A DNA stretch of 64,000 nt, taken from assembly GCF_013167215.1 (NCBI RefSeq), contig NZ_JABJWY010000037.1, forward strand, positions 136,050 through 200,049. Reading direction: 5' to 3'. Positions 26,465-35,482 of the stretch are shown piece by piece. The translations under genes were made by a program, and so were the position numbers. This DNA is from Sphingobacterium prati (GTDB lineage: Bacteria; Bacteroidota; Bacteroidia; Sphingobacteriales; Sphingobacteriaceae). The notes beneath the pieces are model-generated. The model was not told the origin of the DNA. It worked only from the letters and a program-made list of their open reading frames with translations, and did no database searches. Every line of letters starts with the position of its first letter. Position 1 is the stretch's first letter.

Positions 26465-28240
26465 ATGAGAACAATGAAAAAGATGAAAAAAATTCTGGCG
26501 ATTGTATTGCTAACAAGTATAGTGGGGTGTAAAAAAGATCTTTTGGATACCTCTCCGTATTCATCGGTCTCCACGGCAACGATGTGGACAACCGATAATT
26601 TAACAGATTTGGGCGTTGCGGGAATCTATAGTTCCTTTCGACTCTTAATGGGGCATAGCGGACTGATTTCGCCTTATGAGCTCTATCAATTTGACCGTTT
26701 CTCCTATACTGGGCAAGCACGTTTTGATGAGCCCTTATTGACAGGGACCATCACTGCTGGAGATCCCTTATTTATGAATGTCTGGAAGATCCAATACGAA
26801 GGTATTCAGCGGGCAAACGACGCCTTGAAGAATATTCCCATAAAGTCGCCTTCAACAGGAGAAAAGAAAGCTAAATATATAGCCGAAGCTAAATTTCTAC
26901 GTGCTTACTTTTACTTTCGACTCAATCAACTCTACAAAGGCGTACCTATTTACCTTGAACCTTTTACGGCGGTCGAGGCCATCAAAGGACGTAGTTCGGA
27001 AGATGAGGTCTGGAATCAAATATTGGCTGACTTGAACGATTGTATTGCGGAAACTAATTTTCCGGATCGTTATCCCGCGGGCAATGCGAATTATGGACAT
27101 GCAACAAAGGCGGCTGCTTATGCCTTACGGGGTAAAGTGTATCTCTATCGAAAAGATTGGGCAAAGGCTGCAGCTGATTTTCAAAAAGTAAAAGATGCTG
27201 GACATACACTCTTCGCTGATTATAAAGCTTTGTTTAAGGAAGCCAATGAGCAATGTCCTGAGATGATTTTTTCCATTCAGCATCGGAGTGAGTCAGGCTA
27301 TGGAAATAACATGCAATTGTTTTGCGGTTGGCCCTCAGTCTATTCGCGGGGCTGGAATTATTACATGCCTTCGCCACATTTGGTCGATCTCTATGAAAAT
27401 AATGACGGTTCTAAATTTGATTGGGATAAAATCATTCCCGGATACAATAGTTTAACGGAAAATGAAAGGGAGGTCTTTTTTCTACGCAACAACCTCACGG
27501 AGGCCGAGAAAGCGGCTGCGGCATTGAGAGGAGCAAAGATGAGCCTATATCTGCCGCAAGGTAATGAAGAGCGTATCAAAAAAGCCTATGAAAACCGTGA
27601 TCCTCGTTTGCAGGCCAATGTCGTGACGCCTTATTCGACTTTTAGGGGCGCCTATAATTTTACCAATGTGGAAAGCCTTCAATTTATGCGCTGGCCATTT
27701 CGTGGACAGGCGCAGGCAGATGGCGATATTCAGAGTGATACACAGATCAATTTCTTTTATTTCTACCGAAAATTTGTTGCGGAAGGAGTCAATGAGATTG
27801 TCGATCGCAATTATGGCCCTATCGATTTTCCGATTTTCCGTTATGCTGATGTCTTATTGATGTGGGCTGAGGCGTTAAATGAAGATGGGCAATTGAATGA
27901 GGCCATTGCAAAAGTCAACGAAGTACGGCAACGAGCTGGCGTCGCGCTGTTAAATTCAAATGTTGCAACGGCTGTTGGGGGGAAGGATGACTTACGCCTG
28001 CGTATTCGCAATGAACGTCGTGTCGAGTTTCCGAATGAAGGAATCAATTATTTCGATGAATTGCGCTGGGGAACCTGGAAAACGACCGTATTTCAGACAG
28101 GCAATGGACGTAAGCAGGTCTGGGGGACAAATGTCGGAAATTATAGCTATAAAGGCGACTTCTTGAACGTATGGCCTATTCCGACCTCAGAAATACAGAT
28201 GAACGTGAACCTGGTGCAAAATCCGGGCTGGATCGACTAG
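26465..28240 (+). CDS. SusD-family glycan-binding lipoprotein (acidic/fucosylated glycan locus)
   Basis: The start at ATG 26465 (MRTMKKMKKI) lies just after the SusC stop and gives a lipoprotein signal with lipobox SIVGC; the frame runs open to 26330 inside SusC, but that extension has no role. The protein has 591 residues, somewhat long for a SusD. SusD features are AEAKFLRAYFYFRLNQLYKGVP, FRYADVLLMWAEALNEDG, IRNERRVEFPNEGINYFDELRWG and the C-terminal VQNPGW. It should capture oligosaccharides at the cell surface for the STN-type SusC. A stem-loop follows at 28256 before the enzyme genes. Confidence 0.93.
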   Translation: MRTMKKMKKILAIVLLTSIVGCKKDLLDTSPYSSVSTATMWTTDNLTDLGVAGIYSSFRLLMGHSGLISPYELYQFDRFSYTGQARFDEPLLTGTITAGDPLFMNVWKIQYEGIQRANDALKNIPIKSPSTGEKKAKYIAEAKFLRAYFYFRLNQLYKGVPIYLEPFTAVEAIKGRSSEDEVWNQILADLNDCIAETNFPDRYPAGNANYGHATKAAAYALRGKVYLYRKDWAKAAADFQKVKDAGHTLFADYKALFKEANEQCPEMIFSIQHRSESGYGNNMQLFCGWPSVYSRGWNYYMPSPHLVDLYENNDGSKFDWDKIIPGYNSLTENEREVFFLRNNLTEAEKAAAALRGAKMSLYLPQGNEERIKKAYENRDPRLQANVVTPYSTFRGAYNFTNVESLQFMRWPFRGQAQADGDIQSDTQINFFYFYRKFVAEGVNEIVDRNYGPIDFPIFRYADVLLMWAEALNEDGQLNEAIAKVNEVRQRAGVALLNSNVATAVGGKDDLRLRIRNERRVEFPNEGINYFDELRWGTWKTTVFQTGNGRKQVWGTNVGNYSYKGDFLNVWPIPTSEIQMNVNLVQNPGWID

Positions 28241-28255
28241 TTTTTTGTATAATAA

Positions 28256-28290
28256 GACCGGGGAAAGCGCTATCTAGGCTTTTCTCGGTT
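28256..28290 (+). other. Intercistronic stem-loop between SusD and the GH88-GH29 gene
   Basis: GACCGGGGAAAGC (28256-28268) can pair with GCTTTTCTCGGTT (28278-28290), with three G-U wobbles, around a 9-nt loop. No T-run follows. As RNA it would separate the SusC/D part of the operon from the enzymes, perhaps stabilising the upstream message. Confidence 0.4.
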
Positions 28291-28310
28291 CGATATAAAC
28301 TGAACCTAAT

Positions 28311-30956
28311 ATGATTGTTTTTAGATATAGCCTATACGTTATTTATTTTTTGAGCTTTTTTTCTCCATTTCTTCTGCGTGCGGATACAAGTGATATCGTA
28401 AAAAAAGGATTTGATTTAGCCGAACGACAGTATGCATTACTGTATCAAGATCATAATGACCTGAGTAAATATCCGCGATCGGCAGATCGCAATGGGAAAA
28501 CAACTTTTACGGATATTCGGGATTGGACCGGCGGTTTTTGGCCGGGCTGTCTCTGGTTTGTTTTTGACTATACCGGTGACGATAATTGGCGGAACGCAGC
28601 ATTAAAATGGACGAATTCATTACGTCAAAATCAATTCAATACCAATCACCACGATATTGGTTTTGTCATGAATTGCAGTTATGGCAATGCCTATCGGCTT
28701 ACTGGTGATACAACGTTCAAAGCGATTTTAATCCAGAGTGCTAAATCCTTGCTGACACGGTTCAATCCCAAGGTAGGTGCTATTAAATCATGGGACGTAT
28801 TTCCTTCCTGGGACGGTAAACATACCTATGAGTTTCCGGTCATTATTGACAATATGATGAATCTGGAGCTGCTTTTTCTGGCTTCGAAACTTTCTGGCGA
28901 TCCAATCTATCGTAATGTTGCGATCAGACATGCCGAGACTACCCTGAAAAATCAGTATCGTCCGGATTTTAGTTCGTATCATGTAGTCAACTATGATCCG
29001 GACAACGGCCGAGTATTGAGTCGGGAAACAGCGCAGGGTTTTTCGGACAATTCTGCTTGGGCACGAGGTCAGGCATGGGGACTGTATGGTTTTACGGTGA
29101 TGTACCGCGAAACGAAAGACCAAAAATATTTGGAGGCCGCAGTAAAGATGGCAGATTTTTATCGCAACCATCCGCGACTACCTGCCGATAAAATACCCTT
29201 TTGGGATTTTGATGTCAATCAGCCTGGCTTTATGCCGCAGTGGGATTATCGAAAAGCTGATTTTCAGACCATACCGCGTGATGCCTCTGCAGCTGCAATA
29301 ACAGCTTCGGCACTGCTTGAACTGGTGGATTATGTACAGCCACAACAGCAGCATACTTACTTGGCGCTGGCCGAAACGATCCTGCAGTCGCTAGGCTCTG
29401 CGAAGTATTCCAGCAAGGTCGGAGAAAATGGTTTTTTCATTTTAAAACACAGTGTTGGCAGCATCCCGCATAAAGGGGAGATCGATGTGCCGTTGGTATA
29501 TGCAGATTATTATTACCTGGAAGCAATGATGCGCTGGCGCAAACATGTTGATGAATCAAAACAGCGGATGATGCAGGAATGGAAAGCGATGAATGTACAG
29601 AAGGCCGCAGCCCTAGCCGATTTTCGACATCAAAAATTCGGCATGTTTATCCATTGGGGACTCTATGCAATTCCGGGAGGCGTTTGGGAGGGGCAAAAAA
29701 TAGAAACCTTGGGAAGTCCGAGTGTGGCCGAGTGGATCCAGTTGGTGGCCAAAATTCCACGGTCCACTTACGCGGATCTAGCGAAGCAATTTAATCCGGG
29801 ATCATTTGATGCCGACGAAATTGTGAAGATGGCAAAAAATGCAGGAATGAAATATTTGGTGGTCACGAGTAAGCACCACGATGGTTTTACCATGTATGAC
29901 TCCCGGATCAGTACCTTTAACGTTGTGCAGGCCACGCCGTTCAAAAGAGATGTGATTCAGGAACTGTATGATGCCTGTATACGACATGAGATCGACTTTG
30001 GCCTATACTATTCCCATAATATTGATTGGAAAGACGGTAGTGACGCACAGTATGCTGTAACGAAAGCACAGCATGATATGCTAGACAAAAAAACTGATGC
30101 TTTTGGGGCAAACCTTTGGGACCCCAGTGCCAATTCCTTTGCTTCCTACTTGAATGAAAAGGCTATTCCACAGGTTCAGGAAATCTTACAACGTTTCAAA
30201 AAATTAAAATATATCTGGTTTGACATGCCTGGATTGATGACCGAGGAACAGAGTTTTCGTTTTTACAAAACGGTCTATGACATCAATCCAAAGGTCATCG
30301 TCTCCGAACGAATTGGCAATGGTATGGGAGATTATGCCATTCCGGGTGATAATCGTATTCCAGTGGATAACAAAGCGTTCAGCAGTCCCTGGGAAGCCAT
30401 CGGTACATTCAACCATTCCTGGGGCTATAAATCCTACGATCAAGATTGGAAGTCGATTGATGAGCTGCGGTATTGGCTCTTGGAGATCTGCAGTAAAGGA
30501 GGAAATTACATGCTTAATATTGGACCTGATGCAAAGGGGGAGATCGCTGAACAGGTTAAGCAAAATCTTAGTATATTGGGAGACTGGCTTCAAACCAATA
30601 AGGAAGCTGTATTCAACAGCACAACTTGGGTAATACAGCGTGAAGGACCTACAACAATCCAGATTACAGATACCGAACAGCGGGAAAGGGAAGGATTTAA
30701 AGCTGCTTTCACAGCGTCCGACTTTTGGTTTACCCAAAAAAAGGGTGTTGTATATGCATTTGCGATGGTAGCGCCTCGTGATGGAAAAGTAAGGGTACGT
30801 AGTTTAAACCGAAATAAAGCTAAGATCCGATCTGTCGAGATCTTAGGGGCAGGCAAAGTCAATTTTCGTCAGGATAAAGAAGGACTGCATCTCAGCCTGC
30901 CGAAAAAATTGCATGGCAGCGCCTTGGGATATACCCTGAAAATTAAATTAACTTGA
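28311..30956 (+). CDS. GH88-GH29 fusion: unsaturated glucuronyl hydrolase plus alpha-L-fucosidase
   Basis: This single 881-residue secreted protein carries two enzymes. Residues 1-24 are a signal peptide. Residues ~28-415 are a GH88 unsaturated glucuronyl hydrolase: DWTGGFWPGCLW at 71-82, HHDIGF with Asp115 and VIIDNMMNL with Asp180, matching the two catalytic Asp of the Bacillus enzyme in spacing. Residues ~425-870 are a GH29 alpha-fucosidase: FGMFIHWGLY at 443-452, SKHHDGF at 520-526 and the nucleophile Asp638 in YIWFDMPG. The modules join through a short charged helix (KHVDESKQRMMQEWKAMN) with no second signal peptide. GH88 removes the unsaturated uronic acid left by lyases; GH29 removes alpha-L-fucose. 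I infer that one protein processes an oligosaccharide bearing both. Both active sites look intact. Another GH29 gene lies two genes downstream. Confidence 0.92.
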   Translation: MIVFRYSLYVIYFLSFFSPFLLRADTSDIVKKGFDLAERQYALLYQDHNDLSKYPRSADRNGKTTFTDIRDWTGGFWPGCLWFVFDYTGDDNWRNAALKWTNSLRQNQFNTNHHDIGFVMNCSYGNAYRLTGDTTFKAILIQSAKSLLTRFNPKVGAIKSWDVFPSWDGKHTYEFPVIIDNMMNLELLFLASKLSGDPIYRNVAIRHAETTLKNQYRPDFSSYHVVNYDPDNGRVLSRETAQGFSDNSAWARGQAWGLYGFTVMYRETKDQKYLEAAVKMADFYRNHPRLPADKIPFWDFDVNQPGFMPQWDYRKADFQTIPRDASAAAITASALLELVDYVQPQQQHTYLALAETILQSLGSAKYSSKVGENGFFILKHSVGSIPHKGEIDVPLVYADYYYLEAMMRWRKHVDESKQRMMQEWKAMNVQKAAALADFRHQKFGMFIHWGLYAIPGGVWEGQKIETLGSPSVAEWIQLVAKIPRSTYADLAKQFNPGSFDADEIVKMAKNAGMKYLVVTSKHHDGFTMYDSRISTFNVVQATPFKRDVIQELYDACIRHEIDFGLYYSHNIDWKDGSDAQYAVTKAQHDMLDKKTDAFGANLWDPSANSFASYLNEKAIPQVQEILQRFKKLKYIWFDMPGLMTEEQSFRFYKTVYDINPKVIVSERIGNGMGDYAIPGDNRIPVDNKAFSSPWEAIGTFNHSWGYKSYDQDWKSIDELRYWLLEICSKGGNYMLNIGPDAKGEIAEQVKQNLSILGDWLQTNKEAVFNSTTWVIQREGPTTIQITDTEQREREGFKAAFTASDFWFTQKKGVVYAFAMVAPRDGKVRVRSLNRNKAKIRSVEILGAGKVNFRQDKEGLHLSLPKKLHGSALGYTLKIKLT

Positions 30957-30978
30957 ATGAGGATGTTCACTATATGAC

Positions 30979-31932
30979 ATGATAAACTTAATGCGGATAC
31001 AATTTATTTTCTTTTTGCTACTAGGCCTTTTGAGCATAAGCTATTTGTCCGTGCGGGGACAAGTTCGCCACAAACCAGAAATATGGGATGCTGCTGGCCC
31101 CATACTTTTTTTAGGAAATAGTATTACGTATTCTGGTCAGTATGTGGCGATGACGGAGAGTCTGCTATTGACTAGCCATCCTAAAAAGAGCCCTATGTTT
31201 TGTAATCTAGGCTTGCCCAGTGAAACTGTATCAGGTTTGAGCGAACCGAATCATGCGGACGGTAAGTTTCCCCGGCCCTGTCTCTTTGACCGGCTTGATC
31301 ATGTATTGGACAAAATCAAGCCTGAGGTGGTGTTTGTCTGTTATGGTATGAACGATGGGATTTATCTTCCTTTTGATTCTAGCCGCTTTGAGGCATATAA
31401 AGTTGGGATTTTACGCTTGCACGAAAGGTTGCAAAAAGCGGAGATAAAACGTATTATTTGGTTGACACCACCCGTACACGATGATCTCAGGCTGCGGACC
31501 GCTGGATACAATCAGGTATTGGACCGTTATGCCGATTGGTTGATGGCTGAGGCTGTTAAAAACAGCTGGGAAATAATAGACCTGCATTTTCCGATGAAAG
31601 GATACCTGGAGCAACAGATAAAGGTGGACAGTACATTCAAATTGGCTACAGATGGTGTCCATCCCGGTACCTTGGGGCATTGGTTGATGGCCAAGGCTAT
31701 CATCGCCCACCTGCTCCCTAAAATGGTGCTTGAGCCTACTTGGGACGAGCAGTTAAGTCGCTATGCAAAGCTAGAACGACTTTATCCTTTGGTGCTGAAA
31801 CGCCAGACCATCATGAAAGATGCCTGGCTGACGCATACGGGGCATAAGCGGCCTGGTATGACGAAAGGGCTTCCGATGGCACAAGCGTATAGGTTATATC
31901 AGGAGATAAAAAGTAAAATTGCTGATCTCTGA
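30979..31932 (+). CDS. SGNH/GDSL-family hydrolase, predicted carbohydrate esterase
   Basis: This secreted esterase-like protein has 317 residues with an N-terminal hydrophobic signal (FFLLLGLLSISYLSVRG). SGNH blocks are visible: block I FLGNSITYSGQ with the Ser nucleophile in GNSI, a later Gly-containing block LGLPSETVSGL, block III VCYGMNDGIY with Asn, and block V DGVHPGTLGH with the Asp-His pair. Members of this group remove acetyl or other acyl groups from glycans. It lies 22 bases after the GH88-GH29 fusion and 36 bases before a GH29 fucosidase, so deacylation of the same oligosaccharide is the likely job. The C-terminal ~90 residues form a helical tail outside the core. The acyl group removed is not known. 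Confidence 0.85.
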   Translation: MINLMRIQFIFFLLLGLLSISYLSVRGQVRHKPEIWDAAGPILFLGNSITYSGQYVAMTESLLLTSHPKKSPMFCNLGLPSETVSGLSEPNHADGKFPRPCLFDRLDHVLDKIKPEVVFVCYGMNDGIYLPFDSSRFEAYKVGILRLHERLQKAEIKRIIWLTPPVHDDLRLRTAGYNQVLDRYADWLMAEAVKNSWEIIDLHFPMKGYLEQQIKVDSTFKLATDGVHPGTLGHWLMAKAIIAHLLPKMVLEPTWDEQLSRYAKLERLYPLVLKRQTIMKDAWLTHTGHKRPGMTKGLPMAQAYRLYQEIKSKIADL

Positions 31933-31968
31933 TCCATTCCAACTGAACTTTTATGTACAAAAAATAAA

Positions 31969-33810
31969 ATGATGAAAATTAACTTTATTAAATGGAAATG
32001 CGCGGCAGCACTGGGAATGTTGCTGTACATGACCGAGGGATCATTTGCCCAAACCAAGTCAATACCTTATGAAGGTGTATCCGGATGGGCTGAAAGCCAG
32101 GACAAACGCATGGCATGGTTTAAAGAAGCACGTTTCGGACTCTTTATTCACTGGGGTTTATATAGCGCTGCCGGTGGTAGCTTTGAAGGAAAACGATATC
32201 CACAGCACTATGCCGAGTGGATACAAACCTGGGGTAAAATTCCTAGCAAACATTATGCGGAAGTGTTAAAGCCAAAATTTACATTACGTTCTTTTGATCC
32301 GAAGTACTGGGCTCGCCTGGCTAAAAAAACAGGAATGAAATATATGGTATTGACTTCGAGGCATCATGAAGGCTTTAGCCTATTTAATAGCCAGCAACCC
32401 TATGCGCTGAATAATGACATTACAGGCAGCGCTAATCTGTCACCCAAGGGAAGGGATTTATATAAAGAGATCATGACAGCATTCCGTCAGGAAGGACTGA
32501 AAGTGGGGGCCTATTATTCGCTGTTGGATTGGCAGCATCCAGATTCCTATGAAGCTTTTAGTTTGAACCCTAATCCTGAGCATCATCAACCGGATCATAA
32601 CCGCTACAAGGATTACCTCTATGGACAGATTAAAGAATTAGCACAAAATTACGGGAGATTGGATGTGCTCTGGCCAGACTTTAGCAGCAAAAAGCATCAG
32701 GGAGAGTCGTGGGGAACCAAACGCATCTTGACTGACCTGATCAAATGGCAACCCGATATCATTATCAACAACAGGTTTTGGGAAGGGTTGGAGAACAAAA
32801 ACGGAGATATCGGAACGCCGGAAAAATATATTCCACCGACAGGCTTGCCCGGTATGTACTGGGAGGTGAGCCATACCATGAACGAAAGTTATGGCTATAG
32901 TGCGCATGATCAAAACTGGAAAAGCTTCCCTAAAATCATGCAGTTATTTGTGGAAACAGTCAGCAAAGGCGGTAATTTTCTCCTAAATGTAGGTCCTGAC
33001 GGCGATGGTGCTATCCCGGAGCCGGCAATTAAAATTATGGAGCGCATAGGAGATTGGATGCAGATCAACAAGGATGCCATTTATGGGTCGACGGCAAGCC
33101 CGTTTCAGGCGTTGGATTGGGGCTATTGTACACAAAAAGAAGGTAAATTATACATGCTTATATTTGATCGGCCAGCCAGCGGAAATATAGATCTGCCAAT
33201 CAAAAATAAAGTCATCGCTGCTTATGCATTGGCCACGCCCAAAGCTAAATTGAAGGTTGTAACGAATAGCGGAAAGCCCGTGATTCCGGTAGATACTTTT
33301 GCTATTGAAAAGGGACCAAAGGTCATTGTTGTTGAAATACAAGGAAAACCAATTGTCGAGGAAAGTTTAACGCAGACTCAGGCAGATGGGCGCATCGTGA
33401 TGAACGCAAATAATGCAAAATTGCAGGAAGGCAAGAGCCTGAAAATTATTGGCGCACATACCCATGACCCAAATCGCCCCAATGCCATAGGTCAGTGGAA
33501 AGACCTTGTGGACAAAGTTTTTTGGGATATCAAAATTCAAAAACCAGGTAAATATCGTGTGCTTGTCAATTATCTGCCGAATGCAAAACAAAGCGGGAAG
33601 GTAGTGCTTTCCATACTTGGGCAGAAGCTTCCATTTATTTTGGCTGCAGAAAATGGAACAGGATTTAAAGAAGCTGAAATGGGAACGGTAGAAGTATCGC
33701 AGCAGGTTATCGGCGAACCGAGTACTCGGGTTATTTTACAGGCAACTACAATTGAAGGCGATGCATTGCCTGAAATTGCATCCATTAACTTGGTCCCAAT
33801 AAAAGAGTGA
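31969..33810 (+). CDS. GH29 alpha-L-fucosidase with C-terminal beta-sandwich module
   Basis: This periplasmic enzyme has 613 residues with a signal peptide ending SFAQ (residue 28). The GH29 barrel covers ~40-390: FGLFIHWGLYSAAGG, LTSRHHEGFSLF, GLKVGAYYSLLDWQHP and the nucleophile region DVLWPDFSS, where the usual WFD is WPD but the Asp is kept. The middle of the protein (~395-470) is a beta domain, and ~475-610 looks like an additional carbohydrate-binding-type beta-sandwich (GKYRVLVNYLPNAKQSGKVVLSILG). It would remove alpha-L-fucose from oligosaccharides made in this locus. It differs clearly from the GH29 module of the upstream fusion, so the two probably have different linkage or site preferences. 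Which one is first in the pathway is not visible. Confidence 0.9.
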   Translation: MMKINFIKWKCAAALGMLLYMTEGSFAQTKSIPYEGVSGWAESQDKRMAWFKEARFGLFIHWGLYSAAGGSFEGKRYPQHYAEWIQTWGKIPSKHYAEVLKPKFTLRSFDPKYWARLAKKTGMKYMVLTSRHHEGFSLFNSQQPYALNNDITGSANLSPKGRDLYKEIMTAFRQEGLKVGAYYSLLDWQHPDSYEAFSLNPNPEHHQPDHNRYKDYLYGQIKELAQNYGRLDVLWPDFSSKKHQGESWGTKRILTDLIKWQPDIIINNRFWEGLENKNGDIGTPEKYIPPTGLPGMYWEVSHTMNESYGYSAHDQNWKSFPKIMQLFVETVSKGGNFLLNVGPDGDGAIPEPAIKIMERIGDWMQINKDAIYGSTASPFQALDWGYCTQKEGKLYMLIFDRPASGNIDLPIKNKVIAAYALATPKAKLKVVTNSGKPVIPVDTFAIEKGPKVIVVEIQGKPIVEESLTQTQADGRIVMNANNAKLQEGKSLKIIGAHTHDPNRPNAIGQWKDLVDKVFWDIKIQKPGKYRVLVNYLPNAKQSGKVVLSILGQKLPFILAAENGTGFKEAEMGTVEVSQQVIGEPSTRVILQATTIEGDALPEIASINLVPIKE

Positions 33811-33944
33811 TTACTCAATATGAGCACCCCAACAACTAATATTAGATCATCTCAGGATCGTCCTTATATAAAATTTTTGGCTATTTACCTAGTTAAAGTA
33901 TTAAATAGGGGAGACGCCTGACCAATAAGAAAAAATGTTAACAT

Positions 33945-35228
33945 ATGAAAAGAAGAGAATTTATTGCTAAAGGAATTGTATCTTCCTTGGCTTTTACCAT
34001 TGTTCCGCGCGTCGTGTTGGGCGGGAATGGATTCCTTGCGCCAAGTGACCGTATTAATCTGGGCTTTATTGGAGTTGGAAAACAGTCTTACACCTTGATG
34101 CATGGCCTTAATAATTGTAGGGAAATCAATACATTGGCAGCCTGTGATGTAGACCGGAAAAAATTGCAGGCATTTATTGCAGGGACAGCAAAAAAACAGA
34201 TTGAATTGGGCCGATCGCAAAGTACGGTGACCGCCTATCACCATTATCGGGAACTCTTGCAACGGAAGGACATCGATGCGGTTGTCATTGCAACACCAGA
34301 TCATTGGCACGCCCAGATTGCTGTGGACGCTGCAAAGGCAGGAAAGGATATTTACTGTGAAAAACCCCTGGCACTCACAATTGCTGAAGGGCGTGCCATG
34401 GTGGATGCGACCCGCAAATACAAACGCGTATTCCAAACAGGAAGTATGCAGCGTTCATCTTTCAATTTTAGGCAGGCAGCAGAATTGGTTTCCAATGGAT
34501 ATATTGGAAAAATAAAAGAGATTAACGTTGCTGTAGGTGAGCCGGTCAGACAATGTGATTTGCCTTCAATGCCAGCACCGGAATATTTGGATTGGGATAT
34601 GTGGGTTGGCCCTTCGCCTTATAGAGGATATAACCCTATTCTGAGCCCGCCGATCGAGGATGATAAATGGGCGTGGTGGCGTGGCTATCGGGATTTCGGT
34701 GGTGGCTATATCACCGATTGGGGGGCACATATGTTTGATATCGTGCAATGGGCATTGCGAATGGATAATTCAGGACCAACGCAATTTATTCCTCCCAAAC
34801 AAGCCAATAGTAACAGTGGGCTTTCGTTTATCTATGCCAATGGGGTTAAAGTCAACCATGTTGCTTGGGGGGTACATAATGCTATTCAGTTTATCGGTGA
34901 AAAAGGTAAGATTGAAGTAAGCAGAGAATTTATCCGTTCGAACCCGGAAAATTTGGCGAATCTTAAATTGACATCTGCAGATCGTCGTCTGTATTACAGT
35001 GATAATCATTATCAGGATTTTGTGGATGCCATTAAGAAAAGAAGCAAACCGATCTGCGATGTGGAAATCGGCCATCGTACAAGTTCTGTGTGCAACGCTA
35101 TAAATATCGCGTACGAGCTCCAGAAAGATCTCAAGTGGAATCCGCACAAAGAAGAATTTGATAATGAATATGCCAACCTAATGCGCAGCCGTCCGTATCG
35201 AGGGGAGTGGGATTTTCATAAGTTTTAA
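33945..35228 (+). CDS. Gfo/Idh/MocA-family oxidoreductase with Tat-type signal
   Basis: This NAD(P)-dependent oxidoreductase-fold protein has 427 residues. The N-terminus MKRREFIAKGIVSSLAF has a twin-arginine-like pattern (RREF), so it is probably exported folded with its cofactor. The Rossmann motif is LGFIGVGKQ near residue 47, and the family motif is CEKPLALT near residue 138, which holds the catalytic Lys. ITDWGAHMFDIVQWAL is the conserved C-terminal domain segment. Exported Gfo/Idh/MocA proteins are common in glycan loci and include NAD-using glycosidases (GH109-like), so either sugar oxidation or NAD-dependent glycoside cleavage is possible. It is 134 bases downstream of the GH29 gene and closes the locus; a terminator follows at 35286. 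The substrate is unknown. Confidence 0.87.
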   Translation: MKRREFIAKGIVSSLAFTIVPRVVLGGNGFLAPSDRINLGFIGVGKQSYTLMHGLNNCREINTLAACDVDRKKLQAFIAGTAKKQIELGRSQSTVTAYHHYRELLQRKDIDAVVIATPDHWHAQIAVDAAKAGKDIYCEKPLALTIAEGRAMVDATRKYKRVFQTGSMQRSSFNFRQAAELVSNGYIGKIKEINVAVGEPVRQCDLPSMPAPEYLDWDMWVGPSPYRGYNPILSPPIEDDKWAWWRGYRDFGGGYITDWGAHMFDIVQWALRMDNSGPTQFIPPKQANSNSGLSFIYANGVKVNHVAWGVHNAIQFIGEKGKIEVSREFIRSNPENLANLKLTSADRRLYYSDNHYQDFVDAIKKRSKPICDVEIGHRTSSVCNAINIAYELQKDLKWNPHKEEFDNEYANLMRSRPYRGEWDFHKF

Positions 35229-35285
35229 ATAAACGGATAATATAAGCTTTCGAAAACAAACGGGTAAACAGCCTCGTTTTGATTC

Positions 35286-35319
35286 ACAGCCTCAGTAAGA
35301 AAACTACTGAGGCTGTTTT
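35286..35319 (+). terminator. Terminator closing the acidic/fucosylated glycan locus
   Basis: ACAGCCTCAGTA (35286-35297) and TACTGAGGCTGT (35305-35316) form a perfect 12-bp stem around AGAAAAC, followed by TTT. It separates the oxidoreductase from the LacI-type regulator downstream. Confidence 0.85.
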
Positions 35320-35409
35320 GGTTGCTGAAAAACATAACATATGACCGATAACCATCGTTTTGAGTTTATTGAAAATAGATGATAAATGAACGTACAGGAA
35401 AAAAGAAAA

Positions 35410-35454
35410 TTTGTTATTGTGGAAAGATAATTGCTTTATTTGCATAAAGCAATT
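35410..35454 (+). promoter_or_regulatory. Promoter with overlapping palindrome upstream of the LacI gene
   Basis: TTTG (35410-35413), a 21-bp spacer and TTTATTTG (35435-35442) resemble the Bacteroidota promoter, with one mismatch in the -7 box. A perfect 11-bp inverted repeat, AATTGCTTTAT (35429-35439) and ATAAAGCAATT (35444-35454) around TTGC, covers the -7 box and the predicted start. It differs from the GGGAACRTTCCC sites further on, so it may bind another regulator or form an RNA hairpin in the leader. Confidence 0.45.
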
Positions 35455-35482
35455 ATTAAGTGCAGCAAAGGAAACCACCGTT

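Noticed and set aside
29520..29640. Possible frameshift or lost stop joining GH88 and GH29
   Set aside because: The frame is continuous, no signal peptide precedes the GH29 part and the linker looks like normal coding sequence, so I treat the fusion as genuine.
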